From: Veillonella sp. 3891
GTDB lineage: Bacteria > Bacillota > Negativicutes > Veillonellales > Veillonellaceae
Assembly: GCF_003992315.1 (NCBI RefSeq)
Contig: NZ_RQVE01000003.1
Span: forward strand, 62,001-126,000
Reading direction: 5' to 3'
Length of the DNA: 64,000 nt
A program made the position numbers and the translations under genes. Positions within the stretch are counted from its first letter, which is position 1, and every line of letters starts with the position of its first letter. Shown here one piece after another: positions 10,413 to 20,295 of the stretch. The notes beneath the pieces were generated by a model, which saw only the letters and a program-made list of their open reading frames with translations, was not told where the DNA came from and searched no databases.

Positions 10413-11132
10413 ATGGATACGTTTATTGTGGGTCGTAATGCTGTACGTGAGGCACTAAAATCAGATCGTGGGATTCATCGTATTTTAGTGGCGGAAGGTA
10501 AGCAAGGGGGCTCTCTTTCAGAGATATTGGGTTTGGCAAAGTCTAAGGGTGTAGAAATTCGTCGTGTGAAGGAACGGGAGTTACAAAAATATCCTAGTGA
10601 TGTGCCTAATCAAGGTGTGGTTGCATTAGTAAATGCTGTGAAGTTTAAAGAATTGCAAGATGTATTACTGCAATGTACGGAAGAACATCCATTGTTAATT
10701 TTAACGGATGGTGTGGAAGATCCTCATAATATGGGAGCCATCATTCGTACGGCGGAATGTGTGGGAGCTACGGCAGTGCTCATTCCCAAACGCCATAATG
10801 CGCCAATTAATGCGACTGTAAGTAAAACATCTGCAGGGGCTGTGGAATCGATTCCACTGGTGCAAATTGGTAATGTAGCGCAGACTATTGAGCAATTAAA
10901 AAGCCAAGGTTTCTGGGTGATGGGTGCCCATATGGATGGGACTGTAATGTACGATGTGAATATGACAGGCCCTATTGTATTGGTCATAGGGAATGAAGGG
11001 AAAGGCTTAAGCCGTTTAACAAAAGAGTTATGCGATGTATTGGTAACGATTCCGATGTTTGGAACGATTAACTCATTAAATGCATCGGTAGCAGCAGCGA
11101 TTCTTTTATACGAAGCGAGACGTCAACGATAG
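10413..11132 (+). CDS. rlmB: 23S rRNA 2'-O-ribose methyltransferase (RlmB/TrmH family)
   Basis: SPOUT-class methyltransferase of 239 residues. An N-terminal substrate-binding domain (FIVGRNAVREALKS) precedes the knotted catalytic domain with motif 1 LTDGVEDPHNMGAIIRTAE, motif 2 LVIGNEGKGLSRL and motif 3 TINSLNASVAAAILLYE. RlmB of E. coli methylates G2251 of 23S rRNA; the exact site here is inferred. The start at 10413 is supported by GGAAAG and TTGAGG upstream and by the family N-terminus; a longer frame from 10311 has an atypical hydrophobic extension. yacP follows after 10 bp. Confidence 0.92.
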   Translation: MDTFIVGRNAVREALKSDRGIHRILVAEGKQGGSLSEILGLAKSKGVEIRRVKERELQKYPSDVPNQGVVALVNAVKFKELQDVLLQCTEEHPLLILTDGVEDPHNMGAIIRTAECVGATAVLIPKRHNAPINATVSKTSAGAVESIPLVQIGNVAQTIEQLKSQGFWVMGAHMDGTVMYDVNMTGPIVLVIGNEGKGLSRLTKELCDVLVTIPMFGTINSLNASVAAAILLYEARRQR

Positions 11133-11142
11133 TAGGTATACT

Positions 11143-11679
11143 ATGAAAAAAGATATTTTAATTGTAGATGGATATAATGTTATTTTTGACTGGGCTGATT
11201 TAAAGTCTCTTAGCAAGGAGTCTTTAGAACATGCTAGATTAGAACTACGTCATCGTTTACTCAATTATGGTAGTTATAAGGGATATAAGATTATTTTAGT
11301 GTTTGATGGTAAGCATGCCCCCTTTACAGCGGATGAACAACGTATATCATCTGACTTTATTGAAGTATTCACAGGAACGCATGAAACAGCAGATGCTTAT
11401 ATTGAACGAGAAGTCTTTAGCAAGAAAGGTCAATATAAGACGATTTATGTTGTCACAAGTGATGGAGAAGAGCAAAATCAAATTTTAGGGTTTGGCGGTC
11501 TTCGTATATCTGCTCGTGAATTGCGGCATCAAATTGAGTTGGCAAAACAGGAAGAGCGTAAACGCTATACAGGACATCATAGACGAGATGCTATGACATT
11601 ACAACGTAATGAATTGGGCGCGCATATTGATGGAGATGTGGCTGAAAAATTAGAACGCATGAGACGAGGGGAGCTATGA
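11143..11679 (+). CDS. NYN-domain protein, YacP family
   Basis: A 178-residue protein with a PIN-like NYN nuclease fold: ILIVDGYNVIFDW at the N-terminus, FDGKH, then ADAYIEREV and VVTSDGEEQNQI, which together supply the acidic metal-binding residues. The B. subtilis homologue Rae1 cleaves mRNA in the ribosome A site. That role is transferred by family only. It ends the radA-to-yacP block and shares a bidirectional terminator with rpsT. Confidence 0.88.
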   Translation: MKKDILIVDGYNVIFDWADLKSLSKESLEHARLELRHRLLNYGSYKGYKIILVFDGKHAPFTADEQRISSDFIEVFTGTHETADAYIEREVFSKKGQYKTIYVVTSDGEEQNQILGFGGLRISARELRHQIELAKQEERKRYTGHHRRDAMTLQRNELGAHIDGDVAEKLERMRRGEL

Positions 11680-11780
11680 GAGTAGCTCCTTTTGTTATAA
11701 GTGATTTGATAAGCTCTATAGAGGAATGCCCAAATACATAGTGGTATCCTATGGTAGATTCAAATAATGATGATATATAA

Positions 11781-11831
11781 AAAAGAGGGTTAACTAAGAG
11801 AAATAGTATTTCTCCTTGTTAACCCTCTTTT
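11781..11831. terminator. Bidirectional terminator between yacP and rpsT
   Basis: Arms AAAAGAGGGTTAAC (11781-11794) and GTTAACCCTCTTTT (11818-11831) are perfect complements, with an inner stem AGAAATA/TTTCT. A-rich and T-rich flanks allow use from both strands by the convergent genes. Confidence 0.85.
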
Positions 11832-11839
11832 AGAGTTCA

Positions 11840-12100
11840 TTATAGAGCATTTACTTTAGCTGCTAAGTTGGATTTTTTGCGAGCTGCAGTATTTTTATGA
11901 AGAACGCCTTTGGAGGCTGCTTTATCAATTACGCTTGTAGCATGAACTAGTGCTTTTTTAGCTTCTTCTACAGCGCCTGCTTGAGCAGCTTCTACAGTCT
12001 TACGAGTAGCTGTACGAATTTGAGATTTTACAGCAGAGTTTTTCGCACGACGTTCAGCATCCGTTTTTACGCTTCTAATACTGGATTTAATATTTGGCAA
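11840..12100 (-). CDS. rpsT: 30S ribosomal protein S20
   Basis: An 86-residue basic, helical protein starting MPNIKSSIRSVKTD, the S20 hallmark, and ending in KSNLAAKVNAL. It binds 16S rRNA early in 30S assembly. The start codon is TTG, chosen because AAGGAGGTG lies 7-8 bp upstream and the family sequence begins there. Weak start codons are a known feature of rpsT in some bacteria and are linked to autoregulation. It is monocistronic. Confidence 0.95.
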   Translation of the reverse strand: MPNIKSSIRSVKTDAERRAKNSAVKSQIRTATRKTVEAAQAGAVEEAKKALVHATSVIDKAASKGVLHKNTAARKKSNLAAKVNAL

Positions 12101-12141
12101 TTGAGTCACCTCCTTGTGATTTACTGTATTATTACTAAAGT

Positions 12142-12170
12142 AGTATATCATAGGGCGTACAGTTTTGCAA
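12142..12170 (-). promoter_or_regulatory. Promoter of rpsT
   Basis: On the minus strand TTGCAA (12165-12170) and TATACT (12142-12147) are 17 bp apart. The -35 box lies inside a small palindrome (ACAGTT-TTGC-AACTGT). Confidence 0.7.
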
Positions 12171-12310
12171 CTGTTTTTATATATATCCTAAGGAATATTG
12201 GCTTATACAGCAAGGGTTTACACAGGAATACCCTCTATTTTCATCACTCATAAGAGTAGGAAATATGGTATAATTAAGGATACGTAGATCAGTCAATAGG
12301 AGAGTAAACT

Positions 12311-14926
12311 ATGAAAAAATTAATGGTTATAGATGGCAGTAGCTTATTATATCGTGCATTCTTTGCACTACCACCACTACAAAATGCATTAGGGGTTCCT
12401 ACGAATGCAGTATATGGTTTTTTAACTATGTTAACAAAGCTCTATGAAGAAATCAATCCTGATTACATTGCAGTGGCATTTGATAAGGGAAAGCAAACGT
12501 TCCGTATGGATATTTACGAAGACTATAAAGGAACTCGTCAAAGTGCACCAGATGAATTGCGTCCACAATTTAGCTTGATCCGTGAAGTATTAGAATCTTT
12601 GGGGATTATTGTGATTGAAGAAGAAGGCTTTGAAGGTGACGATATCATTGGTTCTTTAAGTAAAAAATGGGGTTCTACTGACTTACAAGTCCACATTATT
12701 ACTGGAGATAGAGATAATTTGCAATTAGTAGATGAGTATACTAGTGTGTTCTTAACGAAAAAGGGCATCACTGATATGCTTCATGTGACTATGTCTAATA
12801 TGGAAGAACTCTATGGGTACGGTCCACAAATGGTCATTGAAATGAAGTCTCTCATGGGGGACTCTTCAGATAATATCCCTGGTGTGCCCGGTGTTGGTGA
12901 AAAAACAGCTCTTAAACTATTGACACAATATGGTACGTTAGAGGGCGTGTATGAGCATATTGAGGAACAAAAGGGAAAACTGAAAGAACGATTAGTAGAC
13001 AATAAAGACTTAGCGTTCATTTCTCATCAACTAGCTACTATCAAAACAGACATGGATATGCCTTATGAACTAGATCAATTTGTTCCTGTAGTACATCGTA
13101 GTGAAGTGACTCCATTATTTGAAAAATTAGGCTTTCACGCAGTAACACCAAGATTACTAAAAGCAATGGGCGTGGCAGAAGAAGGAACTTTATTCGATCA
13201 GTTCTTAGTTCCACCAGCAGACGAAATTGAATTAACGCATGTCACAGAAGTGCCACGAGAATTTTATGAAGATAAAATCATCAGTGTAATTCTAAAAGAG
13301 GCTGGAACACATCCATTCAGAACCATAGAAGCTTTATATCTATATAATGGGGATACTCAATTAGTTGTGAATGGATTTGTAGATGTAGCACATGTGGAAA
13401 CAGTGTTTGAAGGGGCTACAGAAGTTGTTACAGACAATGCTAAGTTGCTATTTGAAGTGTTAGGTACTGACACAACAGGTAACATTTCTATTATGAAAGA
13501 AGATACTGTTCATATTAAAGATGTAACATTAATGGCTTACTTATTAGATCCTACACGAGCAAATTATGGTATGACCTATTTATGTGAGCGTTTCAGTCAA
13601 CCATCTATTCCAGCTACAGAAAATGAAATGGAATGGGCTCTACAAACGCAAGGTTTATATCGAATGAATGACATCGCTACGGAAGAGATGAAGACGGCTG
13701 GTGTATGGGACTTATATAAAACTATTGAATTGCCATTATTACGTACACTCTGTGTATTAGAAAAAAATGGTATTTACATGGATGTAGACCAGTTACATAC
13801 TACATTGGAACGTTTCAAAGCAGAGGTTACTGAACTGCAAGAGAAAATCTATGCTTTAGCAGGGGAAATTTTCAATATTAACTCCCCAAAACAATTGGGT
13901 GTTATTCTTTTTGAAAAGCTACAATTACCAGTCATTAAGAAAACAAAAACAGGCTATTCTACGGATGCAGAAGTTTTAGATATGCTCAAAAATGACCATG
14001 AAATTGTAGAACAAATTTTAGCGTATCGTTCTGTTGTGAAATTAGTATCCACCTATCTAGAAGGATTTGAAGGACTAGTAAATGCTCATACAAATCGGAT
14101 TCATACTTCGTTTAATCAAATGGTAACGGCTACGGGACGTTTAAGTAGTTCAGATCCGAATTTACAAAATATTCCGGTGCGCAGTGAAAAAGGCCGCGAA
14201 ATTCGTGCGCTATTCAAACCAAACGATGGATATGATATGTTTATGAGTGCAGACTATTCACAAATTGAACTTCGTATTTTGGCTCACTTGTCGGAAGACC
14301 CTGCTTTAATTCAAGCGTTCCAAAACGGAGAAGATATTCACCGTTTTACAGCAGCAGAAGTATTGGGTAAAGCGTTAGATGAGGTAACGCCTCTAGAACG
14401 TTCTCATGCGAAAGCCATCAATTTTGGTATTATCTATGGCATTAGTGATTTTGGTTTGTCTCGTGACTTAGGCATTACGAGAGCAGAAGCAAAAGAATAT
14501 ATTGAGCTATATTTCAGTCGATATCCACAAATTAAAGGGTACATGGATCGTATGGTGCAAGAAGCACATGAAGCAGGTTCCGTACGAACTATGTTTGGTC
14601 GTGTTCGTCCATTACCTGATATTAATAGTCGTAACTTTAATCGTCGATCCTTTGCGGAGCGTACAGCTATGAATACTCCAATTCAAGGGACGGCTGCAGA
14701 TATCATTAAATTAGCTATGAATCATGTAGAAGAAGCGCTAGAAGAGCAAGGCTTACAATCTCGTATTTTGTTACAGGTACATGATGAACTAGTGCTAGAA
14801 GTGATAGAATCAGAACAAGAACAAGTAGAAACATTGTTGCGCAATTGTATGGAACAAGTAGTGACATTACGAGTGCCATTGCAGGTAGATGTGCACAGTG
14901 CAAATAACTGGGCAGATGTAAAATAG
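12311..14926 (+). CDS. polA: DNA polymerase I
   Basis: An 871-residue family A polymerase for Okazaki fragment processing and repair. Residues 1-290 form the 5' nuclease (MVIDGSSLLYRAFFAL, EGDDIIG, TGDRDNLQLVD). The middle 3'-5' exonuclease-like domain lacks the usual acidic DxE motif, so proofreading is probably absent, as in Bacillus. The polymerase domain shows motif A DYSQIELRILAHLS, motif B RSHAKAINFGIIYG and motif C QVHDELVLEV. coaE follows 80 bp downstream. Confidence 0.97.
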   Translation: MKKLMVIDGSSLLYRAFFALPPLQNALGVPTNAVYGFLTMLTKLYEEINPDYIAVAFDKGKQTFRMDIYEDYKGTRQSAPDELRPQFSLIREVLESLGIIVIEEEGFEGDDIIGSLSKKWGSTDLQVHIITGDRDNLQLVDEYTSVFLTKKGITDMLHVTMSNMEELYGYGPQMVIEMKSLMGDSSDNIPGVPGVGEKTALKLLTQYGTLEGVYEHIEEQKGKLKERLVDNKDLAFISHQLATIKTDMDMPYELDQFVPVVHRSEVTPLFEKLGFHAVTPRLLKAMGVAEEGTLFDQFLVPPADEIELTHVTEVPREFYEDKIISVILKEAGTHPFRTIEALYLYNGDTQLVVNGFVDVAHVETVFEGATEVVTDNAKLLFEVLGTDTTGNISIMKEDTVHIKDVTLMAYLLDPTRANYGMTYLCERFSQPSIPATENEMEWALQTQGLYRMNDIATEEMKTAGVWDLYKTIELPLLRTLCVLEKNGIYMDVDQLHTTLERFKAEVTELQEKIYALAGEIFNINSPKQLGVILFEKLQLPVIKKTKTGYSTDAEVLDMLKNDHEIVEQILAYRSVVKLVSTYLEGFEGLVNAHTNRIHTSFNQMVTATGRLSSSDPNLQNIPVRSEKGREIRALFKPNDGYDMFMSADYSQIELRILAHLSEDPALIQAFQNGEDIHRFTAAEVLGKALDEVTPLERSHAKAINFGIIYGISDFGLSRDLGITRAEAKEYIELYFSRYPQIKGYMDRMVQEAHEAGSVRTMFGRVRPLPDINSRNFNRRSFAERTAMNTPIQGTAADIIKLAMNHVEEALEEQGLQSRILLQVHDELVLEVIESEQEQVETLLRNCMEQVVTLRVPLQVDVHSANNWADVK

Positions 14927-15006
14927 TAGGTTCATAGAATTTCTATCCAATATGAATTGTGAATAATAATAGTTTATATGAATAGAATCAAATGTGGGGT
15001 GAAAAT

Positions 15007-15621
15007 ATGTACAAAATCGGACTCACAGGGGGTATTGCCTCTGGTAAAAGTACAGTGTTACGATGGTTACAAAAAAAAGGTGTTCCCTATATTGATGCAG
15101 ATGTAGTGGCTAGAGAAGTAGTTGAGCCAGGAACACCAGGATTGCAAGAATTGGTACAGGCTTTTGGTCCTAATACAGTGCTAGAAGATGGTACGTTACA
15201 TCGTGCTTATATTGGTAGTCTCGTATTTTCTAATTCTAAAGCCTTAGAGACGATTAATTATATATTGCAACCTCATATTAGACGGCGTATACAGGAATTG
15301 ACAGAAGAATGGGAAGCTAAAGGAAAACAGGCTGTCATCTATGATATACCATTGCTGTTTGAAACAGATTGGCATACACAAATGGATGAGATTTGGCTTG
15401 TCTATGTCAATCCTGTGACACAGCTAGAACGTTTGATGAAACGAAATTCTTATAGTGAACAAGAGGCACTTGATCGTATTCATAGTCAAATGAGTTTAGA
15501 TGAAAAGCGAAAATTAAGTGCTGTAGTGATAGATAATTCTGGGACTATGCAACAATTAGAAAAACAATTACGTAAATTGTGGAAAACAGCGAAAATTCAC
15601 TTTCAGAAGGAGGAAGTATGA
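15007..15621 (+). CDS. coaE: Dephospho-CoA kinase
   Basis: Last step of coenzyme A synthesis: phosphorylates dephospho-CoA at the 3' hydroxyl. It has 204 residues with the P-loop GLTGGIASGKST at residues 5-16 and IPLLFET in the CoA-binding part. The start at 15007 has GGGGTG upstream; an ATG at 14992 would add five residues. The stop overlaps the next gene by 4 bp (ATGA). Confidence 0.94.
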   Translation: MYKIGLTGGIASGKSTVLRWLQKKGVPYIDADVVAREVVEPGTPGLQELVQAFGPNTVLEDGTLHRAYIGSLVFSNSKALETINYILQPHIRRRIQELTEEWEAKGKQAVIYDIPLLFETDWHTQMDEIWLVYVNPVTQLERLMKRNSYSEQEALDRIHSQMSLDEKRKLSAVVIDNSGTMQQLEKQLRKLWKTAKIHFQKEEV

Positions 15622-16181
15622 GGGTATCCACAGCATTTGCTTGGTTAATCGTTGTCCTAACGGCCTACTATGTACAATACGGACAACCCTATTTAGCCAG
15701 ACAATATGCGTATCCGTTAGCATATGAAAGCACGGTAATGAAAAATGCATCCACTTATCATGTAAGACCATCTATGGTGGCGGCTGTGATCTACACAGAA
15801 AGTAAATTTGATGCAAATGCAAAATCTTTACCAGGCGCTTTAGGATTGATGCAGTTAATGCCAGACACAGCACACTGGATCGGAGAACAATTGAATCAAC
15901 CGAGCCTGTCCGACCAAGATATTAAGGAACCACACACGAATATACAATTAGGGACTTGGTATTTAGCGCATTTATTAGATGAGTTCAAGGGCAATGAAAT
16001 CTTAGCCTTAGCAGCCTATAATGCAGGGCGTGGTCATGTGGAGGAATGGATGCAAACCTATGGTTGGGATGATAATTTTGACGATATAGATAAAATTCCG
16101 TTTCCAGAAACAAAAGATTACGTGAAACGGGTGATGGCTCATGAAGCACAGTATCAGTCATTGTATAGTCAATTACGATAA
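15618..16181 (+). CDS. Lytic transglycosylase, membrane-anchored
   Basis: A 187-residue peptidoglycan-cleaving enzyme of the Slt/MltE-like family. An N-terminal hydrophobic segment (AFAWLIVVLTAYYVQ) acts as signal or anchor. The SLT domain shows the catalytic glutamate in AVIYTESKFD, then GALGLMQLMPDTA and ALAAYNAGRGHV. AAGGAGG lies just before the ATG, inside the end of coaE, so the two are coupled. Polar partners are not evident. Confidence 0.92.
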   Translation: MRVSTAFAWLIVVLTAYYVQYGQPYLARQYAYPLAYESTVMKNASTYHVRPSMVAAVIYTESKFDANAKSLPGALGLMQLMPDTAHWIGEQLNQPSLSDQDIKEPHTNIQLGTWYLAHLLDEFKGNEILALAAYNAGRGHVEEWMQTYGWDDNFDDIDKIPFPETKDYVKRVMAHEAQYQSLYSQLR

Positions 16182-16192
16182 GGAACAAATCC

Positions 16193-16837
16193 ATGGATGC
16201 AATTATAAAAGAATGTGAAGACCTCGATTTAGCTTGGTTAGAACCCACTATTGGAGACTTTCACTTAGTGGTGGAACAAAAAGCTATATCGTCAACTATA
16301 TATAGTCTCTTTTACTATACAAATGATAAAAATTGGCGGTGGTCCGTCCTCTATGATACAGAAGTAGGGGATTATATGGTGCGTATTACAGTGCCTTTAG
16401 TAGAGTTTGTAGATATTGCTTTCATACGAGAGTCATTAACGCCATTTATGGAGAATTTAAAAGCCAACTATAAAGCATCTATCACAATGCGCTTTATGGA
16501 GCCTCAAGAAGGATTTGCCTACGAATACAAGAAAAAGGGTATACCTCAGTGGAATTATGGAGAGGTATTACCACAAACCGTCGAAGGATACCATTTAGAT
16601 GTGACGCCTCATACTGCATTAGATATGATTAATGGTTCCTATATTATTGGCACCTATATCAAAGATAATGAGGAAACAGGAGTCGTCTTGTTTTATAACA
16701 CATTCCGAGATGAATTTTTTGGTGAAACTAGACAGAAAGGCTACCCAGGAATTACTCATGACTTGGATGCGACCACGATAGATAAATTTGAGCAAGCTTT
16801 GACGAATCATTTACAAGATGTATTACTGAGTTTATAA
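16193..16837 (+). CDS. Conserved-looking hypothetical protein
   Basis: 214 residues, no signal peptide or membrane segment, no motif I recognise. The composition is acidic with many aromatic residues (for example NDKNWRWSVLYD), suggesting a soluble globular protein. It starts 11 bp after the lytic transglycosylase and therefore belongs to the coaE operon. A function cannot be assigned from sequence alone. Confidence 0.75.
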   Translation: MDAIIKECEDLDLAWLEPTIGDFHLVVEQKAISSTIYSLFYYTNDKNWRWSVLYDTEVGDYMVRITVPLVEFVDIAFIRESLTPFMENLKANYKASITMRFMEPQEGFAYEYKKKGIPQWNYGEVLPQTVEGYHLDVTPHTALDMINGSYIIGTYIKDNEETGVVLFYNTFRDEFFGETRQKGYPGITHDLDATTIDKFEQALTNHLQDVLLSL

Positions 16838-16850
16838 CTTACCTATGGAA

Positions 16851-16866
16851 TTCATTTAAATGAATG
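16851..16866. repeat. 16-bp perfect palindrome upstream of the ABC-F gene
   Basis: ATTCATTTAAATGAAT at 16851-16866 is a perfect palindrome in the 101-bp gap before the ABC-F gene. It could be a repressor operator or weak hairpin; no run of T follows. Confidence 0.4.
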
Positions 16867-16938
16867 TTGCTATACTCTAGGTAGCAGATCATGGTAATAC
16901 TCTTGTATTGTAAATACAATTAGGATAGGAGTAGTATT

Positions 16939-18951
16939 TTGGAACAGATCCGAATAGAAAAACTAGGAAAATCCTTTGGGATACGAGAAATCTTTTCCAA
17001 TGTATCCTTTACCATACGACAAGGAGAACGTCTCGCTTTAGTGGGCCCTAATGGGGCTGGTAAATCGACGTTGATGAAATGTATACTAGGCATAGAAGAA
17101 CATGATGCGGGAATCATTGTGAAAGACAGTAGTATTACTATTGGCTATTTACAGCAAGACGTGAATTTAGGTGATGCTAGTTTAGAAGAAGAGATTCAAA
17201 CTGCTTGGGCTGATGTACAGCATCTAGAATCCCAATTACAAGCGTTAACAACAGAATTAGAATATCGAGACGCCACAGAACAGGACATGCGTCGATTATC
17301 TTACTTACAAGAGCGATTGGAATGGCTTGGTGGGTATGATTATGAAAAACAAAGCCAACGTATTGCTTATGGTTTAGGATTTAGTGACGAAGATTTAAAG
17401 AAGAAAGCGAGTGAATTTTCTGGGGGACAAAAAACGCGTATTAATTTGGCTAAAGCCTTAGTGCGTCGTCCGGACTTTCTATTTCTTGACGAGCCTACTA
17501 ACCATTTAGATATGCCAATGTTAGAGTGGTTAGAAGGATATTTAAAGTCCTATAAAGGTGGCATTGTCATCATCAGTCATGACCGCTATTTCTTAGATCA
17601 AGTGGCTACAGAAGTGGTAGAATTGGCTCATCATAAGGTACATACCTATAAAGGTAATTATAGTCAGTTCTTGAAACAACGGGAACAGCAACGAGTAGCA
17701 TATCAACGTGCTTACGAAAAGCAACAGGAGCACATTCGTAAAACTGAAGAATATATTGATAAATATAGAGCAGGGATTAAATCTAAAATGGCTCGTGGTC
17801 GTCAATCACAGTTAGATAGACTAGAGCGATTAGAGGCACCAGACCAGAATAGAGAGTTTTCCTTTACCTTTCCTAAGCCAGAAATGAGTGCAGACCGTGT
17901 ATTGATGGTAGAAGATGTGTCTATTGGGTATGATGCAGAACATCCTGTAGCTACACATATAACCACAACATTACGTCGAGGAGACGTTGTAGGATTAATT
18001 GGTGCCAATGGAGCTGGAAAATCTACTTTTGTCAAAACGATTATGGGAGAACTCGATACACTAGATGGGACAATTACCACTGGTAATCGAGTGCAGACAG
18101 GGTATTTCTCGCAAGAACATGAAGAGTTGCATCCTTCTTGGTCTGTCTTACAAGAGATTATGGCTCCTTACGATATGTCAGAAGAGTCTGCTCGTAGTGT
18201 GCTGGGAGCCTTTCAATTCAGAGGGGATGATGTATTCAAGTTAGTAGGAGATTTATCAGGTGGAGAACGTGCGAGAGTAGCTTTATTACAGCTATTTTTA
18301 GAAGGGCGCAACTTTTTAATCCTTGATGAACCGACAAACCATTTAGATATTCCTACTCGAGAAACAGTGGAGCAAGCATTACAGCAGTTTGATGGCACTT
18401 TATTAATCATCTCCCATGACCGGTATTTGCTAGATGCGGTAGCAAAACGAATTGTGGTCTTAGATAATGGTGGTATTGAAGAGTTCCATGGCAATTATTC
18501 GTATTATAAAGAAAAGATGTTGGAACGATCTGTGTTAGCTGCACAACAATTAGAAGCGGAACAGATGAAGCGCAACAATACGCCTAGTAATACAGCAGTT
18601 AAGGGGAACACTCCTATAGATACAGCAGTGAGTGCTGATTCTTATGCTGACGTACTTCAAAGTACATCAGAGATGACTATGACTGCGGAACAAGAAACTG
18701 GTCATTCAGAACCAATATCAATTCCTAAAAAGAAAACAAATTCTTTTATGCTTGAAAAAGAACTAGCTAAAGTAGAATCAGACATTGCACGGTATGAAGC
18801 GACAGTTAAAATGTATACGGTACAGCTACAGGACCCATCTATACAGGGAGATATATCAGAATATGAACGATTATCTCAAGAGTTAGCCAATACAACATCA
18901 CAACTAGAGTCCCTCTATGAGCGGTGGGAACACCTTAGTGAAGAGGCTTAG
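16939..18951 (+). CDS. ABC-F family ATPase
   Basis: A 670-residue soluble protein with two ABC ATPase domains and no membrane segments. The first has Walker A GPNGAGKST near residue 37, FSGGQKTR and LDEPTNHLD; the second has GANGAGKST near residue 355, LSGGERAR near 438 and LDEPTNHLD. The linker is coiled and basic, and the C-terminus carries a charged coiled coil. ABC-F proteins act on the ribosome E site as translation factors or antibiotic protection factors; the housekeeping context favours the former. The start is TTG with AGGAG 7 bp upstream. Confidence 0.9.
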   Translation: MEQIRIEKLGKSFGIREIFSNVSFTIRQGERLALVGPNGAGKSTLMKCILGIEEHDAGIIVKDSSITIGYLQQDVNLGDASLEEEIQTAWADVQHLESQLQALTTELEYRDATEQDMRRLSYLQERLEWLGGYDYEKQSQRIAYGLGFSDEDLKKKASEFSGGQKTRINLAKALVRRPDFLFLDEPTNHLDMPMLEWLEGYLKSYKGGIVIISHDRYFLDQVATEVVELAHHKVHTYKGNYSQFLKQREQQRVAYQRAYEKQQEHIRKTEEYIDKYRAGIKSKMARGRQSQLDRLERLEAPDQNREFSFTFPKPEMSADRVLMVEDVSIGYDAEHPVATHITTTLRRGDVVGLIGANGAGKSTFVKTIMGELDTLDGTITTGNRVQTGYFSQEHEELHPSWSVLQEIMAPYDMSEESARSVLGAFQFRGDDVFKLVGDLSGGERARVALLQLFLEGRNFLILDEPTNHLDIPTRETVEQALQQFDGTLLIISHDRYLLDAVAKRIVVLDNGGIEEFHGNYSYYKEKMLERSVLAAQQLEAEQMKRNNTPSNTAVKGNTPIDTAVSADSYADVLQSTSEMTMTAEQETGHSEPISIPKKKTNSFMLEKELAKVESDIARYEATVKMYTVQLQDPSIQGDISEYERLSQELANTTSQLESLYERWEHLSEEA

Positions 18952-18960
18952 GAGGTTTCT

Positions 18961-19887
18961 ATGAAAGGTCGTTTTGCACCCAGTCCTACAGGACATATGC
19001 ATATAGGAAATTTATGGGTAGCATTTTTGTCCTATTGGTCTGTGCGACGCCAAAATGGAGAGTATATTGTTCGCATCGAAGATGTGGATACGCAACGTTC
19101 TAAACAGATCTATGCAGATCATATATTAGAAGATTTAGCTTGGTTAGGATTTACTTGGGACGAAGCACCTACGTATCAATCTCAACGTTTGGATATATAT
19201 GAAAGATATTTACAAGACTTACGTACTCAAAAACGCCTATATCCATGCTATTGTAATCGAGCTCGCTTACAGCAAATCAGCAGTGCCCCCCATCAGGGGG
19301 AAGCCCATCATGTGTACGATGGATATTGTTTAACACATACACCAAGCATCAGTGAAAGGGCACCATCTTGGCGGTGTCATATGGAGAATACAAGAGGATC
19401 CTTTCAGGATCTGTATCGAGGTGTGGTAGACTATGAAATACAGTCTTGTAGTGATGATATTGTATTAAAACGGTGGGATGGCATGATTGCCTATCATCTG
19501 GCAGTGGTCATTGATGATTATGAAATGGGTGTCACCGAGGTCATTCGTGGCAATGATTTGTTACCTGTCACAGGGCATCAAATTGTTTTAGGGCAGACAT
19601 TAGGTTTTCCTGAATTAGAATATGGTCATGTCCCTATGCTAGTGGATACAGAAGAGTATCGCTTGTCTAAACGGCAACAAAGTATCACCATACGTGATTT
19701 ACAGAACCAAGGATCTACACCAGAAACGCTGTGGGCATGGTTCGCACTAGAAACAGGATTGCTCACAAAGGGGGACTTACCAATTAATGGTAAAATAGGG
19801 CTTTCAGAATTATTAGAGATTACCATTCCAAAGAAACTATTAGAACAAGATACAATTAAATTGACAAATTTCGATGTTATGGTATGA
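18961..19887 (+). CDS. gluQ: Glutamyl-Q tRNA(Asp) synthetase (GluQ-RS/YadB family)
   Basis: A truncated GltX paralogue of 308 residues without the anticodon-binding domain. It has FAPSPTGHMHIGNL at the N-terminus, zinc-type cysteines YPCYCNR and DGYCLTH, and the KMSKS-like loop YRLSKRQQS. This family attaches glutamate to queuosine in tRNA-Asp. It is most typical of proteobacteria, so its presence beside gltX in the same window is notable. An AGGAGG site precedes the ATG. Confidence 0.88.
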   Translation: MKGRFAPSPTGHMHIGNLWVAFLSYWSVRRQNGEYIVRIEDVDTQRSKQIYADHILEDLAWLGFTWDEAPTYQSQRLDIYERYLQDLRTQKRLYPCYCNRARLQQISSAPHQGEAHHVYDGYCLTHTPSISERAPSWRCHMENTRGSFQDLYRGVVDYEIQSCSDDIVLKRWDGMIAYHLAVVIDDYEMGVTEVIRGNDLLPVTGHQIVLGQTLGFPELEYGHVPMLVDTEEYRLSKRQQSITIRDLQNQGSTPETLWAWFALETGLLTKGDLPINGKIGLSELLEITIPKKLLEQDTIKLTNFDVMV

Positions 19888-19911
19888 TAGTACAGTAATG
19901 AGGTGATACGT

Positions 19912-20283
19912 ATGTCAATGGAAACAGCGATCAAAGAAAAAACGTGGGCCGTATTAGGCGCCACAACAAGAACCGATAAGTTCGGATATAAGATTTTCAA
20001 ACATCTTGTCAATAAAGGATATACAGTGTATCCAGTGAATCCTAATATTACGTCTATCGATGGCGTACAATGCTATCCAAGCTTGCATGAGTTGCCAGTG
20101 GTACCTACCGTAGTCGACTTTGTGGTGCCTGAAAAAGTTGGGTTAGAAGCTCTAGATAGTTGTAAAGAGTTAGGAGTTCAGACCGTTTGGCTACAACCAG
20201 GTGCGGATAAACCGGCAGTAGTGAAAAAGGCAACTGAATTAGGTCTTGAAGTGATTCAAGATTGTGTATTGATTCAAATTTAA
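19912..20283 (+). CDS. CoA-binding domain protein (YccU type)
   Basis: A 123-residue Rossmann-fold protein of the CoA-binding domain family: TWAVLGATTRTDKFGYKIF at the nucleotide-binding loop, GYTVYPVNPN and a C-terminal QDCVLIQI containing the conserved Asp-Cys. The biochemical role of such stand-alone proteins is uncertain. GAGGTG lies 6 bp before the ATG at 19912. It is followed by trxA after 12 bp, which may indicate a redox link. Confidence 0.85.
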   Translation: MSMETAIKEKTWAVLGATTRTDKFGYKIFKHLVNKGYTVYPVNPNITSIDGVQCYPSLHELPVVPTVVDFVVPEKVGLEALDSCKELGVQTVWLQPGADKPAVVKKATELGLEVIQDCVLIQI

Positions 20284-20295
20284 TAGGAGGCTTAC